Positions 10,558-23,397 of a DNA stretch of 64,000 nucleotides are shown in pieces; the first letter of the stretch is position 1; each line of letters opens with the position of its first letter. Source of the stretch: Tremella fuciformis (Eukaryota > Basidiomycota > Tremellomycetes > Tremellales > Tremellaceae); the NCBI GenBank assembly GCA_032768795.1, contig CP136497.1, forward strand, positions 746,501 through 810,500, read 5' to 3'. Below the pieces are notes generated by a model. The model did no database searches. It was not told the origin of the DNA and saw nothing but the letters and a program-made list of their open reading frames with translations. The position numbers and the translations under genes are program-made.

Positions 10558-12238
10558 CTAGCTGCCTCGATGCCACTGCTCGACCGCCTTGCCTGCCCAA
10601 AACAGCAGATCCTCGCTTCCCCACTGACCCGTCAGGCTCACTCCCACTGGCCACCCATCCGCTCCTCTGCCCGCCGGCACACTCATCGATGGTAGCCCGC
10701 CCAAGCTTGCGGGGACTGTCAGCACGTCCTGTGCATACTCATCCACGCCATCGGCTTTGCCTTCGCCCACACGCGGGGCAGTGCTGATCGCAGTCGGATG
10801 GAGGAGAATGTCCACGCCATCCGGGTGCCCTGTGGCATCTGACCGAAGGGGATTTCCCAATCGGAAGGTACGATCGAATTCGCGGCGAAGCTGTCGCCGC
10901 AGATGGAGGGCTTTCAGATACGTGTTGTTGAACGCACTTTACGTGAGCTTTTGTATAACCCAAGTGGACTTACTTGGCAGAGAGGGCGTGGGTGCCCGCG
11001 AGCAAACGCTTCTTTACCTCTTCGCCAAACCCCGCAGTCCGCAATCTGCGACGCCGTGCTTCGCCACTCTCACCCTCCAGAGATTCTGGAGTCTGACCAA
11101 AAAAGCCACCACCGTACCTTGCCAAATTGCTCGAGGCCTCCGCGCTTGCCAGAACATAATATGCCGGCAGAGCGGAAGCGAACGAGGGCAGGTCGACGGC
11201 GAAGAAGGATGCGCCTTGATCCTCAAGGAATGATAATAGATCTTCCGATAAGTTGAGATGAGGTTCTGCGAGCAGAGTTTGTGAAGGGATACCAATGCGC
11301 AGACCTTCCAGAGTCGACTTGCGGTGTCCGGGAAGTTGACGGAGCTGGGCCTCGGTCGCCGCCTTCGCCCTCGACCGCACGGCGGCTGAAACACAGGTCA
11401 TGTCCTTCGCATCGGGCTTCGAGGTGATCTCGAACACACTTTGTGCTATTTCAACGGTTTTCGCGAGTGTTCCTACACAGTCGAGCGAGTCGGCATATGA
11501 GACGACGCCATAGCTGTTTGATGAGCCGCGTCTGAGCTCGGCGAAAACTACTGGCCGGCTGATCAGGCCGTAAGATGGCTTCAATCCCACAACGCCACAA
11601 TAACTCGCGGGCAGGCGAACGGATCCACCAGTATCAGTACCCAAAGCTCTAAACGGGTCAACCGCATATCATTGCACATCGACACGCGAGCTCACGCCCA
11701 GCAGCCCCCATCCGCTACAGCGGCCGCAGAGCCTCCCGAGCTGCCGCCAGCATGTCGAATCTCCTTGCTCCGCTTGGGGCCTGATGGATTGTGCACCGGA
11801 CCATAGTCTCGAGGAAGATGTGAAGTCAAGGATCTGTCGTCAACAGATGCAGCATCACACCCCGCCTGGTGATCGCACCCCATGCCAAACTCGTCCATCT
11901 TAGTCTGCCCGCATATGCTCGCCCCAGCACTTTGTAAGCTCTCAACACATGAGGCAGTGTACGGTGAGATGTATCCTGTGCATCAGCCTACGTAGGCGAT
12001 ACTTCTGGCCGAGCTCACCGCTGAGAATCGATGAAGAACAACTCGTAGGGGCACCATTCAGCGATATGTTCTCCTTGATCGCTATTCTCCTTCCCCTCAG
12101 AGCACCCTGTTCGCTGCTCTCGGCATGACTCTCGCCAAGCCAAGAGAAGGCGGTCGGCTCTCTGGCGGATATCCTGACCTGGGCGGCATCCTTGAGTACG
12201 GATGTGACTGCGCCCAGTCGCCTAGCTGCCGGCCTCAT
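10558..12238 (-). CDS. GATA: Glutamyl-tRNA(Gln) amidotransferase subunit A, mitochondrial
   Basis: Amidase-signature enzyme read over several exons. From the ATG at 12238 (MRPAARRLGAVTSVLKD, Arg-rich, suitable as a mitochondrial presequence) it continues to GRRIAIKENISLNG with the catalytic Lys. AGASICGQTKMDEFGMG follows, then HAGGSSGGSAAAVADG with the cis-Ser of the Ser-Ser-Lys triad, and MGTDTGGSVRLPASYCG with the nucleophile Ser. The next exon has GVVGLKPSYGLISRPVV, and the C-terminal exon has LHPTAISTAPRV, LTVPASLGGLPSMSVPAG and GVSLTGQWGSEDLLF. GatA releases ammonia from glutamine to convert Glu-tRNA(Gln) to Gln-tRNA(Gln) in organelles, as yeast Her2 does. Intact catalytic residues argue for function. 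It converges on RRP46 with 84 bp between stops. Confidence 0.9.
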
Positions 12239-12786
12239 TCCTTGTCGTGTGGTTTGGCAGGAAATAGAGAGTGGACCTCTGAGGTGGAGGCGGCACAAGG
12301 ATTCCCGTGCCACTCTGTATCGGAGAAAAGCGGCATTTTCTCAGTGGCCAATTTGCTCCCGTTTTCGGTGCATCGACAGACAAGCCCGGGGCATAGGAAT
12401 GGTCGACGAAGCTGAACCATAGTTCCAACTGCTTGGTCACTCGACTCTCTTTCTCTTCTCCTACAACAGCATCCGACACACCTCTTATCGACCTTCCCGA
12501 CCCAGTGGCCCCCGAGGACTCATCAGGACGAGCGGGCCCACCTGTGTATTGATACTCTTTCCTAAGCCGATCACGAGAGAGACTCTGAGGACACAGAGGT
12601 GGGTGGTCCCCTCTTTTTCGACCTGTGCTTCGCGCGCTAGGCGGTGGCCAATGGGTCGGAACCTCTTGTCAGGTCAAGGAGCACCTCGAGTGTAGCCTGT
12701 TTGCGCGTTGAGCTTTTGTGGAACCGGTGCGCGAGCGTGAAAGGCCGAATTACTGACCAATCTTCAGTCTCCACCACTCGTAGTTC
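12239..12786. promoter_or_regulatory. Divergent promoter between GATA and NST1
   Basis: A 548-bp gap between the two start codons. No TATA box, RNA gene or repeat was recognised. Confidence 0.35.
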
Positions 12787-15700
12787 ATGTCCGTCCCAGC
12801 ACCGACCCTCACAGCCAGTGCCGGAGTCTCCAAGGCGGCCAAGAAAAAGTCGAAGAAAGGCAAAGCACCGGCTGAGGCCCCTCCCTCCACTCTCCCTCCC
12901 TCGGCCCTAGGCGGTGGCGGCGGCGAAGACCAAGCCCACTACGGTCACCACCACCAACATCCTGCGCCCCTAGACTCTCTCGATCCGGACGCCTACGCCG
13001 ACCCCAACTTCTTCCCTCCGGGCTCCTATCCCATCGACCTCCAGTACGATCCAGACGCCTACTACGACGACGTGTCGGGCGCGCCACCCGAGCAAGGCTC
13101 CCTCAATCTGCCCTTCACGTTCGACTACCCGCTCAACTTCTCCGCCAGCAACGGCAACCATTTGGGTCAGGTCAACATCTCCCACGAGGACCTCGTACAG
13201 GCTGCCAACGAGCTGTACAGAAGAATGGCCGATCCAGATTTTGGCAATGATGATCTGTACTGGTCGACATTACCGCCTCACATCCGGCAATTCGTGCGAG
13301 ACGCCGTGCCTTTGCAAGGACGGGACGGACGGGCGAACGGAGATGTCATCGGTGGTGCGAAAGGAGCCCAGCAGGGGCAACAGAGGGAGTTGTATTCGAT
13401 GGCTCAGCGCATCGTTTCGGCTGCCTCCCAGGGCATGGGGCTTGGCGCCGGGCTCGGAGCCAATTTCATGTCGGGTGTCGCAAATGTGAGCGTGAACGGG
13501 AATGGCCGGACGGCCTATCCACAACCGAGTATGGCGGAGGAGCTCGGCTTTCACCGACATCCCGATGCCAGGACCGACGAGTATGATGACGAGGACGACT
13601 TCGAGGCCGACGAGCAGGATGTGGCGGCGGCCAACGGGGACGGGCCAAAGAAGAAGAACAAGAAGAAGAAGAAGAAAGGCGCCGCTGTTCTTGAACCACC
13701 GCCCGCTGCGCTTCCTCCTCGCGCAGTCAAATTGCCTCCCCGACTACCGCCTCCTACCGGTCCGATCCCGCCCACTCCTCAACCTGCCCTCAATCCTCCG
13801 CCGCCACCTATGACACCTGCTCCACCTGCTGCCAATCCCCCTCCCAGCTCCAGGGCTGCTGGCAAGCAACCCATGGCGAACCCACCTGCACCGGCTGCCA
13901 ATCCTCCTGCCCGTTCTGCTCGAGCAGCTGGCAAGGCTCCAGCCAGTGCACCTGCCCAGCATAACCACCACAATCATACTCACCCGGCTCCTGCCAAGCC
14001 GGCACCAGCGGCCAAGGGCAAAGCCCCAGCCACTACGCCTCCAGCGAAGGTGTGGCAACAGATGCCGCCAGACGCACGCGCCAAGATCCAGCAGTTCTGG
14101 CTCGAGTTGTCTGAGCAGCAACGGCGGGATCTTCTCAGCGCGGAGGTCAAGGAGACCATGCAGAAGATGCGGGATCAGCAACGCAACTCTTGCGGTTGCG
14201 CGGTTTGTGGTCGGAAGAAGGTCACCATCGAGCATGAGCTACACGCCTTGTATACAGCGTGGTACACCGAGATGGAGACCAAGGTCGAGCATCAGCGCGC
14301 CGCAGCAAAGGGTCAAAAGCCTCAGCCAGCCGGTGCAGGACCCTTCCCCGGTTCGGTCGAGGTCGATTCGACGGGCCAGATCACGAAACTCGATCATCGA
14401 GCACCCGATCCGAAGCTTCATCCGGCAGACGCCGGAGAAGAATCAGACGAGTATGAAGACGACGAGGAGTACGATGACGAGGAAGACCTGGACGACGAGG
14501 AGATTAATTCGGATGAAGCCGAAGCAGGAGACGACCTTGACGAACCTGTTCCTCCACCTCCTTCAGCTCGACCGACGCGCAAATTGCCCTCCAAAGCCGC
14601 ACCAACTAGAACGGATGGTGGAAAAGGTGGTACTGCTGGTGTTGACGACTTCCAAGCATTCGGTAGCAACTTCGCTTCCATCAAAGGTGAGCCTTTCTGG
14701 TTCACCGGCAAGGGGTGAACGCTGAGCTCGAGGAGGCGTTCTGACAGTTGCCGATGACCTGCTCAAAAATGATTCGAGCAAATTTGTCGAGATGATGGAA
14801 CAGCTCAGTCTGTGCCGCGTGCAGCGCGAAGAGCAAAATATCCGCGACTTGCAAGCTGACACGGATGAGGAGCTGGACAACGGCGTGGAGTGAGCTGACC
14901 TTGAGCCGTACGCGGGTGTGCATCAGCTGACTGCCTTGCAGCGAGCCCTTGACCGAAGCCGAAAGGATGGAAGAGGGTATGCGTATGTTTCAGATCTTCG
15001 CGGCGCGCATGTTCGAAAAGCGGGTCTATGATGCCTATCTCGAGCGACAGTCTCAGCGTCATCAAGAAGACCTCCTGGCTGCTCTACTGGACGAGGAGAA
15101 CTCGAAGAAGGCCAGAGAGGAGAAGAAGGCTAAGGAGGCGCAGCGCAAGAAAGACAAGAAGAAGTGCGTGGGAGATCACTTTCGGCGGGCTTCGATCCGA
15201 ACGCTCCGTCTTGCAAGGGCTATTGCTGATGTACCAGGATGCAGAAGCAGAAAGCCGACGAGGAGAAAGCTGCTCGTGATGCTGAAGCTGCTCAAGCCGC
15301 TGAGTCTGCTCGGATGCAGCGGGAAGCCGAAGAACGCGAACGTCAACGCAAGGCAGAGGAGGAGAAAGCTCGCCGCGAGGCCGTCAAGCGGGCCGCTCAG
15401 GAAGAAGCTCAACGTCAAGCTGCTGAGAAGAAGAAGCGTCAGCAAGAAGAGCGCGAGCGGGAGGAAGATGCGGCACGGAAGAAGAAGGAACGGGAAGATC
15501 GAGCCAAGCGCGAGCGTGAACAAAGGGAAAGGGAAGCCAAAGAGCGCGAGAGGAAAGAGAAAGAAGAACGGCTCGCTGCTGAAAAGGCTGAGCGTGAACG
15601 GATTGCAAAGGAGAAGGCTGAAAAGGAACGAATTGCTCAGGAGGAAGCCGAGAAGGCTCGAATCAAGGAGCAAGAGCGTCTCGCTGAGTTGGAAGCCGCT

Positions 15701-17107
15701 CGGAAAGCGGAAGCCGCAAAGCGAGAGCAGGAGGCCAAAGCTGCCGCAGCACTCAAAGCCCAACAGGATCGCGAAAGGGCCGAGAAGGAAGCGTTGGAAC
15801 GTGCCGCCGCTGCTAAGCTTGCCCAAGAGAAGGCAGCCGCCGCAGCTGCCGCACAAGCAGCGCTTGCCGCGGTATCAGCTCGTCCCGGGTCTCATACAGC
15901 CAGAAATGGTCCGACTCCTCAGCCGCCTCCTCCCAGCCCGCCGCCCGCGCTTCACGGCTCCCCTATCAAGCCCACTCCGATCCGTCCGCCATCATCGGTT
16001 CGACCGCCTTCCAAGGGTCCAGGGGCATATTTCCAGTCGGCACCGCAGCCGATCAATCAGGCGTATCCGTCCGCTCGGATGGCAGGTCCACCTGCTCTCG
16101 CATCTGGCTACCGACCGCCGTATCCAACGCAGTCTCCATTCCAATCCGCACCGATTGGATCGTCCTCTCAGTCGGGGCCTCCAGGTCTCGGCGCCCTTGG
16201 CGGGGCCTCATCTTCCATGTCCCCGCACATGCACCAGCCGAACAACTTCGATCTGCGCACCGCACCAATCGGGATGGGCTTCCCGATCGCCAAACCCCCT
16301 ACGCGAGCTCCGTCGACAGACGAGCAGTTCTCGCCGCCGACTGCTCCGATTGGTCAAGCGCCTCGGTCGATCTCGCTCGGCACTCTCGACCCAGATCCCG
16401 TGGAAGAGTTGGACTTCCGCAGGACTGATCACCTGCGGACTTCTGTCGGTGCCATCGGTACAATCGGTCGACCGGCATTCGGCCAGCCTGAACCTCTACT
16501 CCCAATCGGGTCCACTCCGCAGACGCACGACTTGCCTCTCACCAATCACGCCAACCATCTCGGTGGCAGCTCTTCGCCCAAGATGCCCGCGCAGACTTTG
16601 GGCTCCGCGGCTCTCGGATCGGGCGACGATGAGATCGTCACCAGGTCGTCTCGGCGAGTCAGCACGAAACCCGCTCCCGGGCTCCCTGGTCCTCCTGGTC
16701 TCTCCTCGGCAGCACCAGGATCGGCTGCCGGCGCGCCGTGGGACTCGAGTCCGCTCGGACACGCCGGGCCACCGGCCTCAATTGGCTCACTCCCGTCTGT
16801 CGGGTCGCTCGGATCGATCTCGTCCGCCCCCACACGCGGCTGGGGCCCTCCTCCCGGTCTGGGTCCAGGCCAGATTGGCTCTTCTGCACTGGGCGGCAGC
16901 GCCCCGGGCGGAGGGAGATGGGGTGCCGCGCCTGGAGGTGCGGCGGACAGTCTTTGGGGCTCACCCCTCGGCGTGCCGCAGGCTGGGAGCGTCCGACAAC
17001 CCAGTATTGGTGGAGGGCTGGGAGGGGCGTTCGGCGCCCCCGGCGCGTTTGGGAGGGACATCTTCTCCCAGCCTCCCGGACAGCAACAGCAGCATTTACC
17101 GCATTGA
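12787..17107 (+). CDS. NST1: Stress-response protein Nst1
   Basis: Four exons: 12787-14686, 14748-14889, 14942-15163 and 15238-17107. The N-terminal half is acidic and Pro-rich with KKKNKKKKKKG. It contains the family core HIRQFVRDAVPLQ, then KIQQFWLELSEQQRRDLL with SCGCAVCGRKKVTIEHEL, and ends FQAFGSNFASIK. The short exons give VADDLLKNDSSKFVEMMEQL and EPLTEAERMEEGMRMFQIFA. The fourth exon opens with a roughly 210-residue Glu/Lys/Arg/Ala coiled coil, followed by a Pro/Gly/Ser-rich tail ending QQQQHLPH. This order (acidic region, C-G-C-x-x-C-G, long charged coil, disordered tail) is that of fungal Nst1, a cytoplasmic protein linked to salt stress and P-bodies. Molecular activity is unknown. 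Confidence 0.88.
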
Positions 17108-17264
17108 TCATTCTCTCTGCCCTCACATCCGCCCGACTTCCCTCACTGCAGTAGGCTTTTCGAGCTCATGCATGCGTCTTTTGTGATCCGCTTTCTCTGT
17201 GTGGTGCAGTTCAAGTGGGAAAACGGACAGTCTTTGCATTGATCATTGGGTGTACAATCTACGG

Positions 17265-19668
17265 TCACTGCTGCAGCTCGACATAAGCACCTGATCGTTA
17301 GACTGGCGACAAGTTGCAGCAGAGGACGTACTTGGGAAGAGGCCCTCTTGACCATTGCTCACGCCCTGCCACCAGTTCTCATCGACTTTGTCGACATTGG
17401 TGATCTTGTCGCCTTCCTTGAAAGACAGCTCGTTGTCTTCTGCCGCCTCGTAGCTGGAAGAATCAGCCTCGTTCCTGACATTCAGGAGTGCAACGAAGAG
17501 TGGGGCTCACTCGTATTGGGCGATATAGATCTCTCCCACTTCTTCCGCTTCTTCTGCCGCCTCTGCAGCTTGCACCTGAGCGGGCATCGGTGGCGGGGCA
17601 GGCGGTGCGACGATGGCCGCTTCAGCCGGCGGCTCGGGCTCGCCCTCTACCAGCTCCACATAGTTGGAGGGGAAGAGACCAGACTGGCCGGCAGCGTTCG
17701 TACCGCTCCACCAGCCCTCATCAATCTCTTCGATCTGCGTGATGAGCTCGCCCTCTCGAAGCGAGATTTCGTTCTGCCCGTCAGCGCGCGCTCTTGGTCG
17801 CGGCGGAACCCACATCTTCGCCGGCCTACCAGTCAGCTTCACACCCTAGCGGCAGAGTCGAAGCTCACCTCGTACTCGAATGCGACCCGGGCTTGTTTGC
17901 CCAGAGGCGCTGGAGGCGCAGGCTCGGAAGCGCCAGGCCTCGAGCCCAATGGGACAGGCGGTGGCGCCCCGGCACCAGGCGCTTTCTCCAACGTCAGATC
18001 AGTCTTGAGTCGCTCGAGCTCTTCGACTTGCTAATACGGGTCAGTTCGGCTTGCTGTGGCGCGCAGATCGACTCACAGGATCCGCAGTGGGCATGGGCGG
18101 AGGTGGAGGCGGAGGTGGGGGAGGAGGCGGAGCTGCCGCAGCCTCGGGTTCGTCCTCTGTGACCGGAGTTGGACGGAAAGGAGCTGGCGGGGGCGGCGGT
18201 GGGGGAGCACCCCACTCATTGTCGTTCTCCTCGTTCTCCTCGTCCGAATCGGGCGCACGAGGAGGAATGGACTTGCCAGCGGTGGGTGCAGGAGCAGGCG
18301 GAGCCGGAGGTGGGGGAGGAGGGGCAGGCGCTTCAGGCTCAGGTTCAGGAGCTGCCGTAGTCGCCTTCGCCACTGCTGCCACGCCGACCGCTCCCAGGCC
18401 AGCTGCAGCGCCGACGCCCACAGCTGTTGATGCCGCCGCACTCTTCCGGTCTTCCTCCTCGCGTTGCTTCTTCGCCTCGGCTTGCCTCTCAGACCAAGTG
18501 AGCTTCTTCCCGGTCGGTTGAGGAGGGGCAAATGACGCGGCTGCACCACCTCCGGAGAACGCGGCCATGCGATCTTTGATGCTGGCGCCAGTCGGGGCAT
18601 CGTCTGAGGCGGCAGCAGATGCGCCACCTGGATTCCAACGGTTTGCCAGCTTGCCTGGTGTAGCAAGCTTGACCGGCTCATAAGCCGTTCCGACTGGAGC
18701 GATACGGTCTTCATATGCTGGTTTGGCTGGTTCTGATGGGGCGGGCGTGTGAGCGGACGCAATCCTTGTGGTCGCCGCTGGCCTGACCGGCATCGAGGGG
18801 GCGGCAGGTGGAGGGGCCGGAGCTGGCTCAGGTGGCGGTGTGACAGGCCTGGGCGGCGGCGTTGGTTGCACAGGCTTGGGAGGCGGAGCAGCTGCGGCTG
18901 GCGATGGCCTGTTGAAGGTCGCTGTTGGCGCAGCTACAGAGATGGGCTAGTCGTCAGCGATGTGCCGATACATGATCCGAACATCTAAACGAACTTTGCC
19001 TTGCGAGCCGCCCAAGCCTTGGGATGGCCTGTAGCTCGTGGTCGGCTTTGGTGCAGAGACCGGGCTCGGCGCTGCGGCTGACGAGGAGTACTTGGATCCA
19101 GAAGACTCCTGGATCCGTTTGTGGATGAAGGCAGGGGCTACATCAAGCTGAGCGTGAGCTTTAAACGTTGATCGCAAGGCTGGCCCACCTCAGATCTGGC
19201 TTGTATGACCAGGTGAGCGCCTTTGAGGAACTTGCTGGACACTTGGGACATGTGCGTGTCTGCCATAAGCCGGAAATCCTGCAAGACCGATGTCCAATCA
19301 CTCACGGAATAGCCCCTTGCGCGACTCTGGCACACCCTCGCCGCACCAGGCGATGAGGACAAACTTGTCGAGCGAGCTCTGAGGGTTTCAGCACTGCCCG
19401 TCACGCCGAGTGACATACGCACAGCCGGGTCTTTGACGCGAGCAAAGGCATATTGGATCCTAAAGCATGAGTCGAGAAGTGCACGGGAACTGACGACTCG
19501 CCTGCCGTCCATGAATTCCTCTTCCAACTCATCCAGGCCATTCCCAGTAGACTGCACCTTGAGCTCGTTGGCAGTCTGGTTGAAGAGCGCCCAGTCGTAC
19601 GACGCCGAGCCATCGATGATGGCCTGGTACGTCGGCTGCAAGTTGGGCTCGGAGAAGCTGATCGACAT
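17265..19668 (-). CDS. ABP1: Actin-binding protein Abp1 (ADF-H and two SH3 domains)
   Basis: Read on the minus strand from the ATG at 19668. The N-terminal ADF-homology domain shows MSISFSEPNLQPTYQAIIDG, WALFNQTANELKVQSTG, IQYAFARVKDP and FLKGAHLVIQARSE. DVAPAFIHKRIQESSG, a piece typical of Abp1, follows. A long Pro/Ala-rich middle has WSERQAEAKKQREEEDRKS and several proline runs. The C-terminus has two SH3 domains, one with ISLREGELITQIEEIDEGWW and GLFPSNYVELV, and a second rebuilt over two short introns with AQYDYEAAEDNELSFKEGD, DENWWQGV and GLFPSAYVELQQ. Yeast Abp1 has one SH3 domain, so two is closer to the arrangement in other fungi. It bridges F-actin and endocytic proteins at patches and can activate Arp2/3. 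Confidence 0.9.
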
Positions 19669-19884
19669 GGCTGCTGCCTTATATCAAGATCAGAGTGAGG
19701 AATGGAGATGGGTGAGAGCAAGCTATGCGGTGTTGCTGGCGTAGGCGGAGTAGTGAGGTCATAGCACCCACGTGGCTACCACGTGTTTCTTGACCGGGAT
19801 TCTGGTCTGTTCTTCGACGCGGTCCGACAAAGGTTGATGACTTTGACTCTTTGAGGCAGATCGACGAGGAAGGAGGCGACGAAC

Positions 19885-21607
19885 ATGCCGCTCAACTACT
19901 CGAAATGGGACATGCTGGAAGTGAGCTGAACACAGTCGGGAAGGTAACAGCTCACGCACAGCTGTCCGATGATTCGGACATTGAAGAGCACCCGAATGTG
20001 GACAAGAAGTCGATGATCAGGTGAGAGCAACCCGCTCAGCACCTCCAAGAGCCCAGGCTGACTGATAGATGGAAGCAGCGCGACATTCATGAGAAGCGCG
20101 AAGCACGCCGGCTGCGAATAGCCAAGCTGCACACCGAGCTCGAGCTGAACGCCGTCCTACGCCCGCGCATACAGGCTGTACTGACCGGCACGTCAGAGAA
20201 AGGCGTAGACCACTATCGCGCAGTGCAGCGGCGCATCAAAGAGCAGCCGTCGGATGAGAAGCCCGCCACGGGTGCGCCGAATCAGCCTACCTACGACCAG
20301 ATGTTGGCGCAGCTGCTGGAGGACGTGCTGCGCGAAGGAGCGTGGATGACCGAGGGGGCCAGTGTGAATGCCAAAGGGGAGGTGGTGAAGGACGGCAAAA
20401 AGGTCGACCATACGAGCGGCGAGCCGGACTGGCTGAGCGGCGCTGTGCCCGATAGCAAGGGTGCGAAGCTGAAAGAGGCGCTGGTGGAGCGGCTGGGGTG
20501 GCACCTGAAGGACCTGGACAAGCGGAACGTTGAGGCGCAGAGGGAGATCGACGAGGAGGAGAAGGAGTCGAAGAAGAAGATCACGAGCGAGGATATTCAT
20601 GAAGGCTGGAGCAGCTCGAATGTCGTCAAGGCGCAGCCGAGCCCGCTGGACGATGTGCCCAAGGCGAAAGGCAAGGGTAAAGCCAAGCAGACCGAGACGA
20701 CCGAGACGATTGAGGTGCTCAACCCGGGCGCAGTGGCAAGTGTGAGTCTCATATCCTCACGCGGGGCTCAGCTGATGGCAGTCGTCCAAGGCGCCCGCTG
20801 CTGATGACGCGGAAACGGACGAGGACATGCCCGACCTCGGCCCATTGACACCGGCCGCCCAGGCCTTCGCGGCGATACCTGTAGGCGACTACGAGCGGGC
20901 CTACGCGTTCATCCAGAAGGACTCGTCGGTCTTGACGGAGCGCACGCAGGACTCGCTGCTTGCTGAGGCATTTGACGCCGAGCGGCGAGGCGCAAAGACC
21001 TTGGCACAGCGCTGCGTGCACCAGAGCCTGTTGATTCAGTACTGCCGGCAGCTCGGCAAAGACGGCGTCGGCTTGTTCTTCCAGCGGTGCGTCTGACCGT
21101 CCGAAACACCGCTCCCGAGAGTTGCTGACATCACTCAGGATGATCGCACGCAACCCGAAATCCATCGACATGTTCGTTCAAGACTACCAACGGACATACA
21201 CACGCGTGGCGCAGCGCACCGCCGAGATCCTCGCGGACGAAGCGGCCAACCCGCAAGAACGGGAACAGATCCAGCTCGTGGCTGAAGACCCGTCACTCGT
21301 CATCTCCTTCAACCTGCCTGACGGCCCGCCCCCCGCCGAGCTGAAGATCGAGGGCGAGGGCGCCGAGACGCTCGACATGGAGGAAGTGCGCGCGTTCCTG
21401 CAGCGCAAGTGGGAGATCTTCGAGGCGTTCCCAGACAAGCTCAAGGTGGCCTTGCGGACAGAGAGCCTGGATGAGGTCAACAAGGTGTTGGGGGCGATGA
21501 AAGTCGCAGAGGCGGAAGAGGTGGTGGAGCAGATGCAGGAAGGCGGTATGTTGAGCTTCAGCGAGACGGGCGTGAGGGACATGACGGGGGCGGGGACGAG
21601 TGCTTGA
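19885..21607 (+). CDS. CDC37: Hsp90 co-chaperone Cdc37
   Basis: Five exons. MPLNYSKWDMLE (19885-19920) is followed by LSDDSDIEEHPNVDKKSMIR and WKQRDIHEKREARRLRI, the invariant kinase-binding N-terminus. The acidic S-D-D-S-D block resembles the CK2 phosphorylation site that controls Cdc37. Next come a charged linker and the Hsp90-binding domain with AAQAFAAIPVGDYERAYAFI, AQRCVHQSLLIQYCRQLG and DGVGLFFQR. The last exon begins MIARNPKSIDMFVQDYQRTY and continues with EGAETLDMEEVRAFLQRKW to the stop at 21607. Cdc37 delivers protein kinases to Hsp90, so clients could include MAPK-cascade and PAK kinases, but nothing here shows that directly. It faces away from ABP1, with 216 bp between starts. Confidence 0.93.
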
Positions 21608-21674
21608 CCTTGACCAGCTCGCACAGGGAGGAGAGCCACACACATATGCATGGGACGACTTGTTACACCCTGCC

Positions 21675-23154
21675 TCATAGAAATCTGTCCAGATCTTCCA
21701 GTCTGCTTGGCCGACTGGCCTGTCTTGCCTCACCAGCCGCGTCAGCCAGCTCCAGCTCGAAGTCTTGCAGATCATCAAACTCCTCTTCGGCCTGGGCCAG
21801 CGCGTCCAGCTCGTCCATGTCCACCAGGTCCCCCAGGTCATCCATGTCCAGCCCCAGCTGCCGCATGACACCAATGACCTCTTTGCCAGCGCGCACACGG
21901 CGCTCGTCCTCTGGTAGCGCCGAGATCTCCGATCGGATTGACTGGAGGTGCAGCAGCATAGGCGTGGGATCGAGCGGGATGTCGGCTCGCGGAGCAGAGT
22001 GGAAAGCCGAAAAGTCGTCTTCGAAGCCTTCGTCCTTCTCCTCGACTACAGCTACAGCGGGTCGGGGCCGAGACGGTCCCGCTTGAGGTTGAGACTCGTC
22101 CTCTTGCTGATCCGTTGCCTCTGGACCACCTGGGACGCGGACAAAGGCTTCAAAGTCTGGCTCGTCCTCGTCGAGCCATTCGTCCAGCCTGGCATACTCC
22201 TCTTCCCCCGGGCCGAAATCTTCTCCCCAGTCGTCGTCCTCCTCCTCATCTTCGGCTAGCCGGACGGCCCGAAGCGCCGCTTTGATCGTCTCGAGATCCG
22301 GGAACCCCTCGTCGCTGTCCGCTTGTGGACCAGATGACCGTGCAGCAGGCTGTGCAGCATTGAACGTTACGGGGAACCTGGCGTGGGCGTCTTCGCCCTC
22401 TTCGCGATCGTCCTCGAGCGCCTCGCCGAATGATGGAGCAGAGACCGACGGACCAGCTCGGGTCTTCATCGACATGTTGGGCCACATGTGCGTCATGAGC
22501 GTCTCGCGTATACGGTCGAAGACGGACGTAGCTGGATGTCAGCTGCCAGCCGAAGTAGCAGAGCCAGTGGGGACTCACGCCGCTCATCGTCGTCGTCTGG
22601 GGGAGCAGCCTCATCGAAGAGCTCCATGCCCAGCTCGCCGAACATCTCTTCCACCTCATCCGGCAGTGCCCGACTTGTCGTGCCGTCCACGCCGGTGCCA
22701 GGTGATCGGGTGAGGTGAACAGCGAAGGCGATATCACGAGGAGTGGACATGATCTTGCCGAGCTCGGGCGGCAGACTGGATGGCTGCGCATAAGCACCCC
22801 TTCTGTAGCGAAGGCTGTCGGACTGACCGGCTCTGCAAAGAGGTAGACCACTACATCTTCCTTGCATTCCCTCAGTGCGTCAGGCGAGTCCAGGGCGACG
22901 GGGCGAAGGTGTACACTGGCGGTGTAGTACTTGTTGTCGATGGTCCATGACAAGAGCTCCTCCTCATCATGTGCTGTGGCCGGAGTGGGCACGACTCTGG
23001 GAGTGCTCGCACCCGGGTCGCCTGAAGAGACGAGACCTGTCGGTCAGTGGCCCGTCATTCGGACACAGCTGAGCAACGCACGATCGAGGAATGGACGAGG
23101 CGCAACTTCTGGCGGATGTAGGACCAGGATGGTCGTAGCAGGTTCTGAACCCAT
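21675..23154 (-). CDS. AAGAB: Alpha/gamma-adaptin-binding protein p34 (AAGAB-like)
   Basis: About five exons from the ATG at 23154. The first reads MGSEPATTILVLHPPEVAPR and FLDR. Next is EEELLSWTIDNKYYTASVHL with ALRECKEDVVVYLFAEP, a pattern typical of the p34 GTPase-like fold (W-x-I-D-N-K-Y-Y). SSLPPELGKIMSTPRDIAFA and an acidic exon with EEMFGELGMELFDEAAPPDD follow. The last exon contains VFDRIRETLMTHMWPNMSMK, the conserved C-terminal helix of the family, then a long acidic tail rich in Asp/Glu and a final exon segment ending LEDLDRFL. In animals p34 stabilises adaptin subunits during AP-1 and AP-2 assembly. The gene converges on CDC37, with 67 bp between stop codons. Confidence 0.78.
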
Positions 23155-23397
23155 GTTGGCGGTGGTGGCAATTGCGAAGAAAGACAATGTCCAAATCAGA
23201 ACGACATGAAAGCGCTCACGTTGCACATCTGACGCGGCCGTCGATGGACCGCGGACCGGTGATGTCCGGCGATTCCAGTGAGGGGACGAGATGCTTGTGC
23301 ATGGCTATGTACTCTTTTCCGTCCGCATTGACGACTTGCGCCCCGCCAGCCTATGTATAGCATTCCTTGCTTGATATCAAGCGAAAAGCGGGCCACT

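Noticed and set aside
15176..15856. A Leu/Phe/Ser-rich minus-strand frame resembling a membrane protein
   Set aside because: Exact complement of the Glu/Lys/Arg coiled coil of NST1.
18051..18521. A Gly-rich plus-strand frame
   Set aside because: Complement of the proline-rich middle of ABP1.
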